Program-made: the position numbers and the translations under genes
Origin: Nemopilema nomurai
Taxonomy: Eukaryota > Cnidaria > Scyphozoa > Rhizostomeae > Rhizostomatidae
Assembly: GCA_003864495.1 (NCBI GenBank)
Contig: ML133461.1
Coordinates: forward strand, 930,001 to 994,000
Direction of reading: 5' to 3'
DNA length: 64,000 nt
The notes under the pieces: model-generated
What the model saw: only the letters and a program-made list of their open reading frames with translations
Databases searched by the model: none
What the model was told of the DNA's origin: nothing
Part shown: positions 50,070 to 63,426 of the stretch, piece after piece
Layout: each line of letters opens with the position of its first letter
Position numbering within the stretch: the stretch's first letter is position 1

Positions 50070-53000
50070 ATGAATTTACCTATCTCAACAGCAGTCATTC
50101 TGGTCTTTGCTTTGGCGAACATATGTCAAGGTACGTGTCTATTAAATTTGCTTGCTGTAAAATGTTTAAATTTTTCTTGGTACTGTAACAAAAAGAATTT
50201 TATCCCGATATTGTCTCTATTATGGTCACAAGCTGCCTAAACCTCTTTCGAGTAATATGTCGCTGTCAGCGTTAGGGCACCGTTAACGTCTCTGTCACAG
50301 CTTTTTGCTTCATATTTGAAAAGTGTCTCGCAGTTATGAGTATGGTGCTACTTTGAAGTAGCCCATCTTAGGTGCCAGCCAATCTTCAGTTTGCTTCGAC
50401 ATGTGCTTGCAAAGGATAATGCCGCGGTCAAACGACTAGCAGCAACGGTTGGTGAGGCAGATGTTTGTTAAGAGATCTTGATACTTTTGTAACACTTCGT
50501 CTTATTTGTAGTCGACCACCACTAAGGAAATCCATTGTCTGTAAATCAGGACGGATTACATTTTATCTCTTGGCTTTTGTAACCTTTAGCTGTATGTAGC
50601 TATTTTTTGTGGAACAGACCAGCAATATCGCGGCTTCATCCGTGGCAGTATAGGCAGAACTTTCTTTCCAAGGGGGTGTTTTGACCCACCCTCTCTGAGT
50701 ATCTCTCTAGGGGTCAAAGATTTTTCAAGTACCAGATAAAATCAACCTTGCACTAATTATGGTAGTAAATGTCTACTCAAATTCTATTCAGCATCATCAT
50801 GGTAAAAAAATTTATCGTATATGCAAATTTGCCGAATTAGTGACTGCAGTAGCTGCATCTCTTTCTTTGCCCCTCTAACCATTCCACTAAGGCATACAAG
50901 GTAAATTTGAGGTCTACCCTAACATGATCCTTATTATAAACCAAGTTTGAATTTTTTGTACAAATGCCAACGAACGCAAGCTGCAACGGTACACGCACTT
51001 GCTTCACTTATCGAACCAGCAAACAGCGATTCAATGGTTTTACCGCAACGTAAAGGTGTAGATCTGCAAGATTACACATGGCTTTAAAAGCGTTGGCGAG
51101 ACTTAAAATGCGAATAAACCTGCAAACGATCCTTATAGTTGACGTGGGCTTCTTGTAGTGTTGACACGCTTTTGGAATCATTGTCGCGTGGATTACAGGA
51201 TCTCTGTTTCTTCTCGTTGCATCCCTTGAAATAGACCTGGTCTGGAAAGAAGCCCGGAGAAATAAGTTTTGTGCGTTCACGATTTATCTGATGGGGTGGC
51301 CTACTATTATGGCCAATAACCTAAAGTCACAGATTTCAGCTCATCTTTCCTTGTTGGTTTATGCTCAGTTCTTATTGTAAAGCAAATTGAGTACGCTTTA
51401 GACATTTTCAATGCCTCTTCGATTGTTACAGCGTTTTTGGGTTTCTAAATCATCCATCCACTTGATCGTAACCATAGCTAGAGATGTTCAAGCGTTTTTG
51501 TTACTGACTGAAATAACCTTATTGTCAAGTAGCAAACTCATTTATAATCTTCAGCTCTATGCTACAATCACATGTTAATAGCAATTCCTAGTAACGCCAG
51601 TTTATAGAAGTTTAAACCATAATTTGATCTTAACTTGGCTTTGAGAAGGGAGATTAGTGTTAATGGAGATTCGTAGAATGACCCGTGTTCACCAGGTTAC
51701 TGTAATTCACACGAAATAGCGCTGATGTTTGATGTGACCAACACTGAAGTGTTTGGCTTGTTTACTCAGCGAAGGCCTAAAGAGCAAGTGACACTGCCTA
51801 TTAAAGATGCACACCGAAGGAACGCTGTTTGCGCAAACAAAATTGTGCGCAGCTAAGATACCATTGCAATGCTCTGTCAGCCCCCTGTCATCTCTTACTG
51901 CAGCTTTGAGCATCTCACCAGCGCGTCTATATCCTCTATGAATTTTTGATCACTTCTGCGGTCACATAAATTGTATACATTTTCAGTTCATGTGAATCTA
52001 TTTTAGAAACAACAAAGGCTGTTATGCCGACTAGTCCGTTGGATAATCGAAGTTTATGGATCCGATGAATCTACACGATAGCGGATTTTGTAGTTAGAAT
52101 TTGCATACTAAAGGATAAGCGCCACATTGCCTAGCCTTTCAATGATATATTAGGCTTAAGTAAAGAATAAGTCCCCTAATTTGTTTGTTATCATTTTCCA
52201 ATTTTGCAACTCAAAGCCAGCTCGTTAATCTTGGAAAATATTTTCTCTCTGCCTGGAAACTTTGCTCTGCTCTTCTGCGCTATTTTCACAAACTCAAAAG
52301 CGATTTTGCATTCCTGCGCGTACACACCGCGTTTACTTTGTTGATGTTGCTGTGAGTATGTTCTTCCAGTGGACGGGCCTGCTTCGAATAACTGAAAACA
52401 CGCCATTGTAAAGCCGAGAGACAAGCTGCAGTTGCTTTGTCAATGGTTGAGCACTCCCTCTTACGAATGGTAGAAGTACACTTTGACCTACGATAAGGGT
52501 GCGGACGCTTTGAGAAATCATATCAACACAACTTCAACAATCTAGGCACTAAAAACGCGAGTTACATACAATAACCTATGGTCCAGTTCGAATACATTCC
52601 CAACACCCTCTGGCCCGACATCATTACCTGATGTGCATTCTTTAATAATACACAATAATTTGCACCTTTTGACAATGTCTTTTTAGGATCATGGCACAGA
52701 TTACCATGACCCGACCCCCTTAGACTTGGGCCTTCCTGTTCCCCATTCCCATCTTCATTTCCTCTGAACAATGACGTATTTGCCTCTTGCATGGCAATGC
52801 AGGGGGAAGGACGTAATGGATTCGTGTATAAGAGATTCCTATTTGTAAATGCGGCCAGCCGATGGCATGTCAAGTTGTGCATTGGTACTCAGCTGGGGCG
52901 TAATCTACTGGCAATGATTCAACAAATGCCAAGGAAGCAGCCACAAGGCAGTGATTTAAGGACACAAAACATAAAAAAACCATTGGCTTTTAGAAATTCA

Positions 53001-56000
53001 CTGAAAAGCAACAGCGATAATTGCCATTTTCCTTCTTAACTCTTAATCTGGACTTAAAGTTGGATCTGCGCATTCTTGGTATGCTTTTGAACAGAAATAT
53101 TCAACAATTGAATGCCTTTGCTGATGTAAGCATCCGGTTTCTTTTTACGCACAATGCAAGCAAATTCAAAGAAGAGATCGATATATTTGGAGGTTCTTTC
53201 TTGCAAGGAAACATAGATGCTTTGTCGAGAATTTGAAAATGATTTACCATCCTCGGCATAAAGGCTTTTTCAAGTTGGTCAAAACTGGGTACATGTTTCC
53301 CACTTTCGTACTTCCGTCTTTAATTTGGTATTTAATACGCGATAAAAACCAGAAATACCAAGAAAAGGGATTATATTTTTCTTTACTAAATTCCTTATTT
53401 ACTGAAAATTCTTCTAAACTTTGTGAAAAAACTGTTCTTTGATGGGATTGTAAATGTGAAGGGAGGTGTAATCATAATGTAATCAGAGGGATAGCTGAGG
53501 TGCGTATTGGCTAGATTGCAAAAGAATATGAGTGTTGAAATTCATACCAAACATTGGAGACTAAGGACCTTATCAAGAACGAAGTTTTTTGACTTCCTTG
53601 AATATAACTAGCTGATGGGTAATGTAACTAGTAATTGCTTTGTACAACCATTACTGATACCAGTGTTTTCTTTCCACGAATCAAATCAGCTGGTTTGAAA
53701 ATTGAAATTTATTGACCCCTCACCCGCGCCCTCCCCACCGATAAAATGCACCAGCGAAAGGCAAGCATTGGCAGGGAGGATTCTGCTTTCAACCTTGCTC
53801 TATTGATTGCCGGTGATTGCCTCTGCATGGGACAATTTTAGGTTGTGGGCTAGAGATTCGTTTCATGCCAATGATCTTCAATTAATGCTACCCTGTAAGG
53901 CATGTTTCTGCAGATGCCCTGTCTAAGTAAGAAATACAAGGCAGCAAGTCTAAAGCCAAGATAAAAAACCACGATAATACAATACAAGTATGTTTTGTGT
54001 GATTTAGAAACGCCAGAATTGTTTCGCCTCCTTAAGCTCATCGCGTTGCCGAATGAGCTGGTTGCTAAAGAATTTATCTTGATTGGCCATCGTTGGATTA
54101 CATAACCAATTTAGGACGAAGGTGGCATTATTGTTTGCTGTTGGCAACATCATCTCCCAACTGCTCATGATTTTTGCAAATGTTCGCTGCAGCGTGACTC
54201 CATTCAAAACATAGCGCAGCACAACTGCAACCAGTTCAATCAATCTGTTAGTAGACATTGGTTTGCCGCTTTGATAATGAACGGTAGCAAGATAGTTTCA
54301 TTTCCTTCTCGGCTTGGTTGCATCGCAAAAGTAACCTCTTAACTATGCAATTAGAAAGCCTTTCATCGCCGTTTCAAACTTACAGACTAGTCAAGTACTG
54401 AAGGGTTGATAGATATTTTTCTATGATATTTGTATATCAAGGTTTAGGCCAGTACAAAGTTCAGATTCATGTACCAAGCAACTACTCATCAGCATGAAGG
54501 GCCTGGGTTCTACTCCACTTCACTGTCCACGACCAAAAAGCTATTTAGTGTCCTCTTGACACAGAACAACGATGTTGTAAGCAATAACTTTCATAGGACA
54601 TGTCAGAAACCGAATGTTTCTGTTGCTTACTTGAACATCAAATCACTTTGATTTGTCGGAAGTACAACCGAGTAATAAGCACTGTGTACAACCTTGAATA
54701 ACATTGATGAAGTAACATCTATTCCTTTAAAGTTATTTATTATAATATTTTTGATGAAATAACATTTGTTTACTTCACGCTGTTAATCTCTAAAAGTGTG
54801 AGCTTTGAGACTGTAGTTAATGGTGGAATTCTCCCTTCTAGCGATTAACTACAGGCCATATTTTACACGGCCATCCCTTGTAAAGACGATACCAGAGAAC
54901 GTCGGTCCAGGTGAGTACCCTCTTCTTATTCTCAAGTGTAGCTTTACTGAAAGTCATTCAGCAAAGGAACACCTTTTTGTCTCTTAAAAGCCACGAGGAA
55001 AGATGACACCTTTCCATAATTACATAGTTTCATATAGATTAATGGGTGAACAATATCTAGTAATCTTTCAGGTTGGGATGGTAGTTTAAAGTGAGCTCTA
55101 GGATCTTTGCGAATTCCGAACTTGTGAATTCTCAAATTCGTAGCTATTGAGTCGTAGCAAATCGGGGTTTATCTTTGACAAGAATGCAACATCTACGAAC
55201 GATCCGGCTGCGACTCATTTGGACCATTCTACCATTAACCCTCAACGAACAAGTCGTTAATTGGACCATTTAACCATTAACCCTCAACGAACAAGTCGTT
55301 AATTGGACCATTTAACCATTAACCCTCAACGTGACTCAAGATTACGATACCCAGAGCAACCCGTTAAAAACATGGAAAACATGAAATTTTTTGATTAGCA
55401 ATTCTTGCCTTGATAAAAAGTTTTTGTGTAAATAAATGTATGTGAGATAATTCACTACAGACTTGAATACCACGAACGGAAACATGCGCGGATATCGATT
55501 CAAAAACTCTTCAAGAATACGGAAGACCTGGTGGCTATCTACGATGCCCTAAGCTACGCACGCCATTTTTGCACATGTGATCTCGGGTGCCTATGAGAAA
55601 AAACCTGTAAGGATGCTCTGCGAATGAGCAGCTCGATTCCTTAGGAGGAGCTGGTACAAAAGTAACTAATGAAGGACTGGAATAGTCCAGTCAGCAAATC
55701 ACGATTCACTTCAAGCCAAGAAAAACATGGCATATAGGTGGAATTGTCCATACATCCTGTGATTTCTTCTGGCTCTGTGCTTACGAAAGGCAGGCAAATT
55801 TGTATTGAGAGAAGTGCGCCGATGCCAGGAAGGAAACAGTTCTAAGCAGCAAGAAAGTTGTTCTTAATGATTCTTAATGCACGGTGGAAGTAAGAAGCCG
55901 TGCCGCTCTATTGAATCGTCCTTTTCTGTTGTGCATTTTCTTTACTTTAAAAGGGACAATTAACGACGTTGCGCAAATAAGCATGCATTTAGTACCAGTT

Positions 56001-59000
56001 GAAAGGATTGTGTGGGGTTGACGTACGATCTGTTGTTTACTTTGCTTTGCTTAATACCGTTGTGCGTGCTAACCCAGCGCACTATTGTTGCACAATTTCA
56101 GTGAACTATAGACATAATTTGTCACCAAATCTCTTAATTTTATTCTTTGAAAAACAAAGTCCTGCAGAATGAATGAATTTTGTGACGGTACTTTCTGATC
56201 AGAATGTAACTCCAAGCAAAAGGTTTCTCCCCGGTTTAAATGGAGGTCATTGGATTACCGGAGCAATTCTATATCCGGCTTTGGATAGGTATTTCACGAC
56301 TTTTTTGTAGGGTTGTCGATACATGTACAGCCCAAAGGATCTAGACCTTTTCCCGCCGTGTTTCGCCATACTTCGGGGAACTCATAAGGGTGATAGTCAT
56401 AAAAGCTTGATTTGATCAACCACCATCCTGTTAAATTATTCCAAAGAGGCAAACCTCGTGACTTGCCGGAATCAGTTTACTCGAACCGTAATGTGCATCC
56501 CTACCCGAGTACCTGCTATCTAACCGAGTAATGCCTATTTGACAATCCACCAAGGCTAGTCGTTCTTAATGGTATCAAACCTGTGCTCCTTCAAGGCAAT
56601 GGGTGACCTCCTTCAAGTATACCTTCACAACCACCAACGAGACACGATTTTCTGCAGCAACCCTCTCTGAAGCTGTGATCCTTGAGAAAAACCCCATCCT
56701 CCCAGTGGTTTAGAGCTAGGGGGCTGAGCCCCTTGTTAATGTCGACAACTGGCAAATCTCTACTTTATATGTTGTTTTATTTCTCAATATTTTGTGCTAG
56801 AGCCCATCTTTTATTTTGATACCTCTGCCCCAGTGCCCCCTACTTTGAAAATGTTTCCTGCTACCTTGACTTTTTTGGGCTCGAGTTAAACAGAAGATTT
56901 CGGCTTTTACTCTTTCGTTCTCAAAAACCGTGGAGTTTTTGTTTGCCAGGACAATCATTCAAGTCAGTTAATTTGGCATTTTCCAGCGCCCGCAAGGTCA
57001 CCCTAACCTTAAGTATGTTGCTCTATTGTCTGCAAATAACTGTGGATTCTGTTTCTCGCCAATATTCATGGTACTCGTCTCGTCTTTGGAACTAAAGCAT
57101 CATTAATGGGAATTGACCCTGTCGTGTCCTTGTTATACTTCGACTGATCCCTACCTCCATCCAAGACGTACTTTTAGGACGTTCTATTTGCATATGGATA
57201 CTGGCTTAGGCCCGGGTTATTTTTTTGTCGGCCATTATTTGTGATTCCAAACCTGAGCCAAAAGCCCCTTGTTAATAGGCATATCCATGTATAAAAATAA
57301 GCCGGTTGCTTTTTCCCGATAATGCAGTTAGCAAGAGAAACAGTCACGTGGTCACATTTACAAGACTTCAAATCGTTCCTCCATGTTAGCCGTTGAGAAG
57401 CTCAACGAATACTCACAGTAAGTGATGCGCACATTGCTTTGAGTTCGTCGCGTAAACGCAATCATCTTCCAATCACTCATCTTGCTGCTAGTTAGTAAAA
57501 AGCACCACCTTAATGCGCTCAGCACCTTAACCCTATTAGCTTGTATGGTGACGTATGCAGCAATGCAGGCAGCACAAAGGTGGTCGTGCAGTCTTAATAC
57601 GGGAAGCCCCGATTTGGGCGATACATGTATTAAGTAGACTAGACAATCTTGTTACCTTTTAGTGTTTCAGCATCAAAATAAGCTAAGGTCTTCGTGGTCT
57701 GATTTATGCATACTTCTTTATTTTGTTCTAACTGATAAACTACAATTTCTCTATGGGCCCTGAGCTGTCTTATATGTTCTCGTCTATTTATCATGAAAGC
57801 ATTTCATGACATCTTTGACCACGGAGAAATTTGATGATAAATATAGAATACTGAAAAATTGAAGTATAAACAACAGGCTAATTTTTGTTCTTTTAAGCAG
57901 GCTCGGAATTTTTCTCAGAGTATAATGACATAAACGTAAATTGGATTGAGTTCGCTGTTCTTTAGGCACGCTAGCCTAAAATCCCATTACCTGAGAGATT
58001 CAATGGATGAAACTACAAGTAAACAGAGAGCCTTACTCTTGCCCTGTTTGTATCTCATTGTGGGTATGGTTGCGACTGATAATGGCATTTTTTCAAAAGC
58101 CTACTTTGCTTTGCATTCCGTTAGACTTTAGCAAATTTTATTGTGGGAAACAAGAGAATGCTACCGTCAGAATCTGCATGTATGCCTCTTGTAATGAAGC
58201 TTGCTGCAACAGAAAACATCCACTTGTTTAATCAGCAACACAGGCTATGTCGATCTATAGTTCAGTAACTGCTCACTCTTTGGTACGTTGAACTATGCAA
58301 CTTACTTTGAATAGCATGTAAGTAGCAAAAATGCTTCATAGTGACCCAAGTGACCTAGTAAAAAATCTTCCTCGTGACCCACACCATTTACTTCATTTTA
58401 TCTCACAGCGATAAAGATGACGTTAGGAGTTTCTACAGCCTTGCATATTGCATATGTTTAAACTGTGTAACGAGAAGGTTGTCGAAGAATGTCTACAGTG
58501 TGGGCTGAGAATCCTCATTAGAATGACCTAGGGTGGAACCAAGGCTGGGTTTATCCCGCACTGTCACTGGTTTTCGGTAAACACTTGGCTGCCCTGCACT
58601 TTACAGTGGAGAAGCGGCTAAACATGGCAGCTGTGATGACTACGTTTACTTGGAGTCCCAATAACAGGACTTGATGTTGTAAAATCCGATCTAGATTTCC
58701 ATTGCTCAACCCAGCTGTACTGGCGTGATGACCTCGTCAAACCTAGCAACAAAACGGAAGAAATACGTGAAGTAAATGAATAGTTGTCGACATGGCCTTC
58801 TGTTATGCTTCCTTCGTCTCGAAATAAGGAGTATGACATCGACTAACACGTTGCGTTTTTAGGAAGCTAAGCCGCTATTCCGCTAACACTATTGTCAATA
58901 CTCTTCAACATGAAATAAGAAAGCGTCAAACCCAGAACGGTTGATCGCTTAAAGCGTAGGCGTTTGTACGTAGAAGACATCTCGTCTATAGATACGTGTC

Positions 59001-62000
59001 TGCTTGTGACCTGAATCAAGTGAAAATAAGCTTTCTTACTTCATTAATCCTGATTTTTTAAAATGATTTGAAAAATGGCGCGACGCAACGACCACTGCTG
59101 CTCTGACTGCAGCCAGAAAGGCTTCGTAACCCTAGAGAGGCATACACGTTGGGTGGAACTACGTTTTCGACCCTGACTGCATCCATTTTTGATTTCAATT
59201 GAAGGCAATCAGTTCTTCGATCATAAAGCAAAGGGAGAACTGACAAAAGAGATTAAGCAGTGTTTGATTACTCCTAGTGATGTCGGACATGAAATTACTG
59301 ACTTTTGTGTCACTACCTGCAAGTGGAATTCGCTTAAATAGAAGTGCAGAGTTGCTTTGGGAATGGTGCTGGCTTTTAGTTGCCATGGTTGCGCCAAATT
59401 CATGTCTGCGTATCTTCAGTTGTTTTTTAGATGGGCTAGTACTCCACTGCAATTAAACCGACTTACTGTCTCCAGTCTTGTAAAATGTTTTGTTTCTTCT
59501 TTCACTCAGTTGTAGTGAATGCATTTTTATGCAAAAGTAGTGCTACAATTCTCCACCGCAGAATTAAGTTCATATTTGATGCAATTTTGGTCTTTCAGAA
59601 GAAATTTTTCAGAATAACATTACTCGAAAAATACAATTTTTGTCGCCACCAACTTAGTGTCCTGTGGCCACGATGTCTTGAGCGAAAACAATGCTTTTGA
59701 TAATAGTACCAAACTAATGCACTCGAAATATTGATGTGAGCTCAGCCCAAACACATTCTCTTCCTAAATTCCTTCTCTTTATATATTTGTCTTCTTGTAA
59801 CTAGTTTGTCGCCTTGTCATCTTGTAACTTATGTCTTGCTTTCTCTAGATTTCTTCAAATGGTTTATTTGCTCATTTCTAGGATATTTCATCGCTGACAT
59901 TAGTGGATATACGGTTGATGACGAAGGGGATGTTGTCTCGTTTGCACTGGACTCTTATGGGTCACAGATTTGTGACATCGGCCCAAAAAATGGTCGTTTG
60001 ACCCTAAAGAAAACGTTGGACCGTGAGGTGAGACATGCATCTCTTTTGATATTGATGTAGCTATTCATACAAGTACTTTTTGAATAGGTGCTATGCATGG
60101 AAATTACGTTTTCGAGTGTTTCAGTGCTTCAATTTGGTCCAATGAAGCTTCCTGATAGGTGTGCTTTGTGACTTGAGAAGTCAAGCACATTCAGAACTGT
60201 ATTATACGCTTACTGCTACTGTGAATATTATTTAGCGGAGTGTGGACTTAATCATGAAAGCAGCGCAGGCTCGTGCAAGAAGAGGTTTACAAAACGAACC
60301 CGCCAGATTCACTTAAAAACGACTCACTTCGTCTTTACTAAAAGCTGCCACCCTTCACTAGGATGCAGTTACCCTTTTCAAAGAATCAACTTGTTTTTCC
60401 CAGCAGATGAAGCGGTCATCTAATTTGATCTCCATCCTCCAATGTCGAAAGGCCTTATCTCATGTAGCCCGCAAGTTTCCAAACTTTCTTGCGATGGCTT
60501 TATTTCCTTCTTATTCTAACTGCTCGTGCTTCAAATGCTTTTGTATTGAATACCTCCCTGAAGCTCCGCAACAAAGAGAACAGTTTCAACCAGCAGGCGG
60601 TTTCTATGCAATCTCTTTCACGTTCTAAAACAATCTACCATCCTGTTTTTTTCAGAGATTTCTCTCCCAAAGTATTCGGGTATTCGTCTCTCCATTTAAA
60701 AGCATGTGAAATATCCAAACTCTTTGACCTTTAGAAACTGTTAACATATAAACAAGCATTGAAATGGGATCTTCTAACCTTTCTATTCTGCGACAGTCAG
60801 CAGAATGGTGATCCGCGTCAATGCACGGGCGTGGCGGATATCGTTGTCGTTGTTGTTGCCATGCTACGTATGTAAATGACTCTGAACTCCCTGTATTAAT
60901 TTTCCAGGCTCAAGCACAGTTCAAAATTATCGTTTCTGCGCAGGACAGTCACCAGGGAGGCGGGCAGCATAGAACGGTGAGTAGTTAGAAAAAACAAACA
61001 AATCTTTGTTAGGCCCTTGATTGTGCTGGGAACACTTTTATCTCTATATTGATTACAATTAACTCCACGGTCTTTGCTACACAGTACATAATTACAGGCA
61101 TCACTCCAATTAATCAAGATCAGTCATCCTGAAAACAAAGAATAATAATAATCATCTCATGTTTTACTTACCATTTCCTGTCATATCTACTAGCGCCTAT
61201 TTTGAAGTTCACATCACAACTCGATGAATAGACAATATGAATAAAAGGTCCCTTCGTTTCCTGGTTATCTTAACCGGATTATGTTTCTTTTAGGCCTATT
61301 TGCCGGTATTTCTCTATGTCCTGGATGTCAACGATAACCCGCCAGTGTTCCTCAACACGCCATACATTGTTAAAATACCTGAGGTAAATTTATTTACAAC
61401 GGTAACAATGACCAACCTATGAGGCTTCGTTCCACGCGAGTCCTTTGCGGATATTTACTGGTGCACAAATGTTTTGAGCATTGAGTATTTAATTGAATTT
61501 AACTCTGGTCTATATTTAATTTATTGACTCTATCATCTTTTCACACCGAGCCGTCCATGTTTTGAGACTCTTTTTGAGTATGAAGCATGATAAATATCCA
61601 GTCCTTTCCCAGAATCATCACCAGCCTTTTGATAATGCTTGGTCATTTTGGACGTTTTTTTGAGGTAGTTTTGTTATGCCTACGAAAAACAGTCTGCTAG
61701 CTAGGAATGTGATCAATGTTCTTTGCATGATACCCTGTTACTAACTTTAGCCTTTTTTTGTTCTAGAATTCCACTGTAGGAACAACCATAATCCAAGTAA
61801 GAGCTTTTGACTCTGACGACGGACAGAATGCTGAAATACAGTACATGTTCAAAGATCGAAAAGAGGTAAGCTTTTAGGACTATATTTACATTCCTAGGCT
61901 TCTCTTTCTTTTGAGCAAAGTCCAGTTGCTTGCATCGACCACAAAAACGTTGCGACAATACGTAAACAAAGCTAGCGTTGGCCTAATTTTTATAAAAACG

Positions 62001-63426
62001 ATGCAATGTTATGCTTTTTTCCAGTTTATTGTACTTCAATTGCACACCTTTATTTTCCTCTCAAGGAAACATTCGTAAGTTAGTTGCAAATTGAGCAAAT
62101 CAGTTCATAGTTGTAAAGTTGCTTTCGAGTGTTTCATCATTATATTTCTTCATCATAATATTTTTCTTTTTTAGGCCCACAAATTTTCAATAAATCGCGA
62201 TACTGGATTAATAACGCTAAATGGTGCTCTTGATTACGAGGCTGACAAGAAGCATACATTGGTTGTTATTGCTAAGGTTCGGGGAATAAATATATTTGTA
62301 TGAATGTCAAAATCCTCAAGTCAGTTTGCGAAGCTTGTTTGGTATGACATTTCAATGTAAATGTCATTCTCACCGATATGTCATTCATACATTATACCGA
62401 TGCCAATAACGATGCTTATACTTACCGATGCCAATAACGATGCTTATACTTACCGATGCCAATAACGATGCGCTTATACTTACCGATGCCAATAACGATG
62501 CTTATACTTGATTTTCCAGGACAAGGGTACCCCGAAAAACCTTGAATCGCAAACAACAGTAGTGATTGACGTCACAGATGTCCGAGACACAAAGCCTCAT
62601 TTTCTTCATTCATCTTACCAAACGCAAATCAATGAAAATTCGCCGATCGTACGTATCTTACTTGAAAATTATTATTCTTTAAACGTCTTTTTTTGGTGGA
62701 ATATAAGATTTCTTACACTTTTTACTGTTTTGAATATAAACGCCTTTTACAGTTTTTAAATTTACAAACATTATTGTTACAATAGATGGAGATGCATTGT
62801 CACCATGCTGGTGGCATCTAGGGTAAATTCCCTTTTTGTACGTCTTTGTGCGCAAACGTTAAAAATTGTCTCAAACAAGTATAGTCACTGAAGTATATTC
62901 ACAGAAGTATAACAAAAAGAGAGTACGCCCAACGCTAGAATGTGGTTTGCTGGATTCTAACTTCGGGACCTTTCTTCGTGTAGGGCATGTCCGTCATCAA
63001 AGTTACGGCCGTCGATGGGGATACAGAGATAAACGAACCAATCGAGTACAGTCTAATTTCAGGTACGAATCATTTACGATTGTGCTAAGCCTGCCTTTGT
63101 ATTGCCGTCAAAGTCAATATAACTTTTCAATCAGCCCTACATAGCTTGATCAAGAAAGATTGCATACCTCAAGTAACTGTTACTTTTCAGCAGGTCAAAG
63201 GACAAAGGACAAATGTTGCAAGCCCTCCGAGGTCATTTTCAGATCTTGTAGGGCTTACACTGGAAGTTTTAATATTCATATTCCACTAAAGTTGAGTATT
63301 AGCAAGCCATATTCTTTTTCAGGCAATGACGAGGGACGTTTCACAATCGAGAAGAAAACAGGGATTGTTAGAGTAAATGGAACGATCGATCGAGAGTCAA
63401 ACAACATATTCAAAGTAAAAGTTAAG
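50070..63426 (+). CDS. CDH23: Cadherin-23-like cadherin, 5' part (continues past window)
   Basis: Coding exons: 50070-50130, 54842-54910, 59882-60027, 60908-60976, 61294-61383, 61767-61865, 62175-62276, 62520-62648, 62984-63062, 63323-63426, all phase-consistent, giving 316 aa. Calcium-dependent cadherins link cells or, for CDH23, form stereociliary tip links. Residues 1-20 form a signal peptide (MNLPISTAVILVFALANICQ). EC1 begins PYFTRPSLVKTIPENVGPG and ends at linker DVNDNPPVF. EC2 has FDSDDG, LDYE and IAKD and ends at DVRDTKPHF, which lacks the usual NDN. EC3 has NENSPIG, VDGD and IDRES. The order, short N-terminus and degenerate EC2-EC3 linker recall human CDH23. FAT, Dachsous or another long cadherin is not excluded, because the C-terminus is outside the window. 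Introns 1 and 2 are about 4.7 and 5.0 kb. The 62277 donor (GTTCGG) is weak. Confidence 0.85.
50131..54841 (+). other. Cadherin intron 1
   Basis: Runs from donor GTACGT to acceptor CTTCTAG. Its frames (the longest 106 codons on the - strand at 52562-52882) are unrecognised. No transposon end or RNA gene is seen. Confidence 0.6.
54911..59881 (+). other. Cadherin intron 2
   Basis: Runs from donor GTGAGT to acceptor TTTCTAG. It contains a 42-bp tandem repeat at 55219-55331 and two copies of a CCCCTTGTTAAT motif at about 56728 and 57265. No coding segment fits between the flanking EC1 exons, which join cleanly in phase. Confidence 0.6.
55219..55331. repeat. 42-bp tandem repeat, about 2.7 units
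   Basis: Units begin TTGGACCATT at 55219, 55261 and 55303 (period exactly 42) and run through CCATTAACCCTCAACGAAC and AAGTCGTTAA. The third stops after CCCTCAACG. Copies are nearly identical, so the duplication is recent. Confidence 0.9.
60028..60907 (+). other. Cadherin intron 3
   Basis: 880 bases between EC1 exons. Two overlapping frames (60407-60734) are open but unrecognised and break the EC1 fold if included. Confidence 0.6.
62395..62508. repeat. 28-bp tandem repeat abutting a splice acceptor
   Basis: Four units of about 28 bp start with TACCGATGCCAATAACGATG at 62395, 62423, 62451 and 62481; the third unit is 30 bp because of an extra CG. The array ends only 11 bases before the acceptor of the cadherin exon starting at 62520. 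Each unit carries a CTTATACTTA-type stretch that could act as a branch point. Confidence 0.9.
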
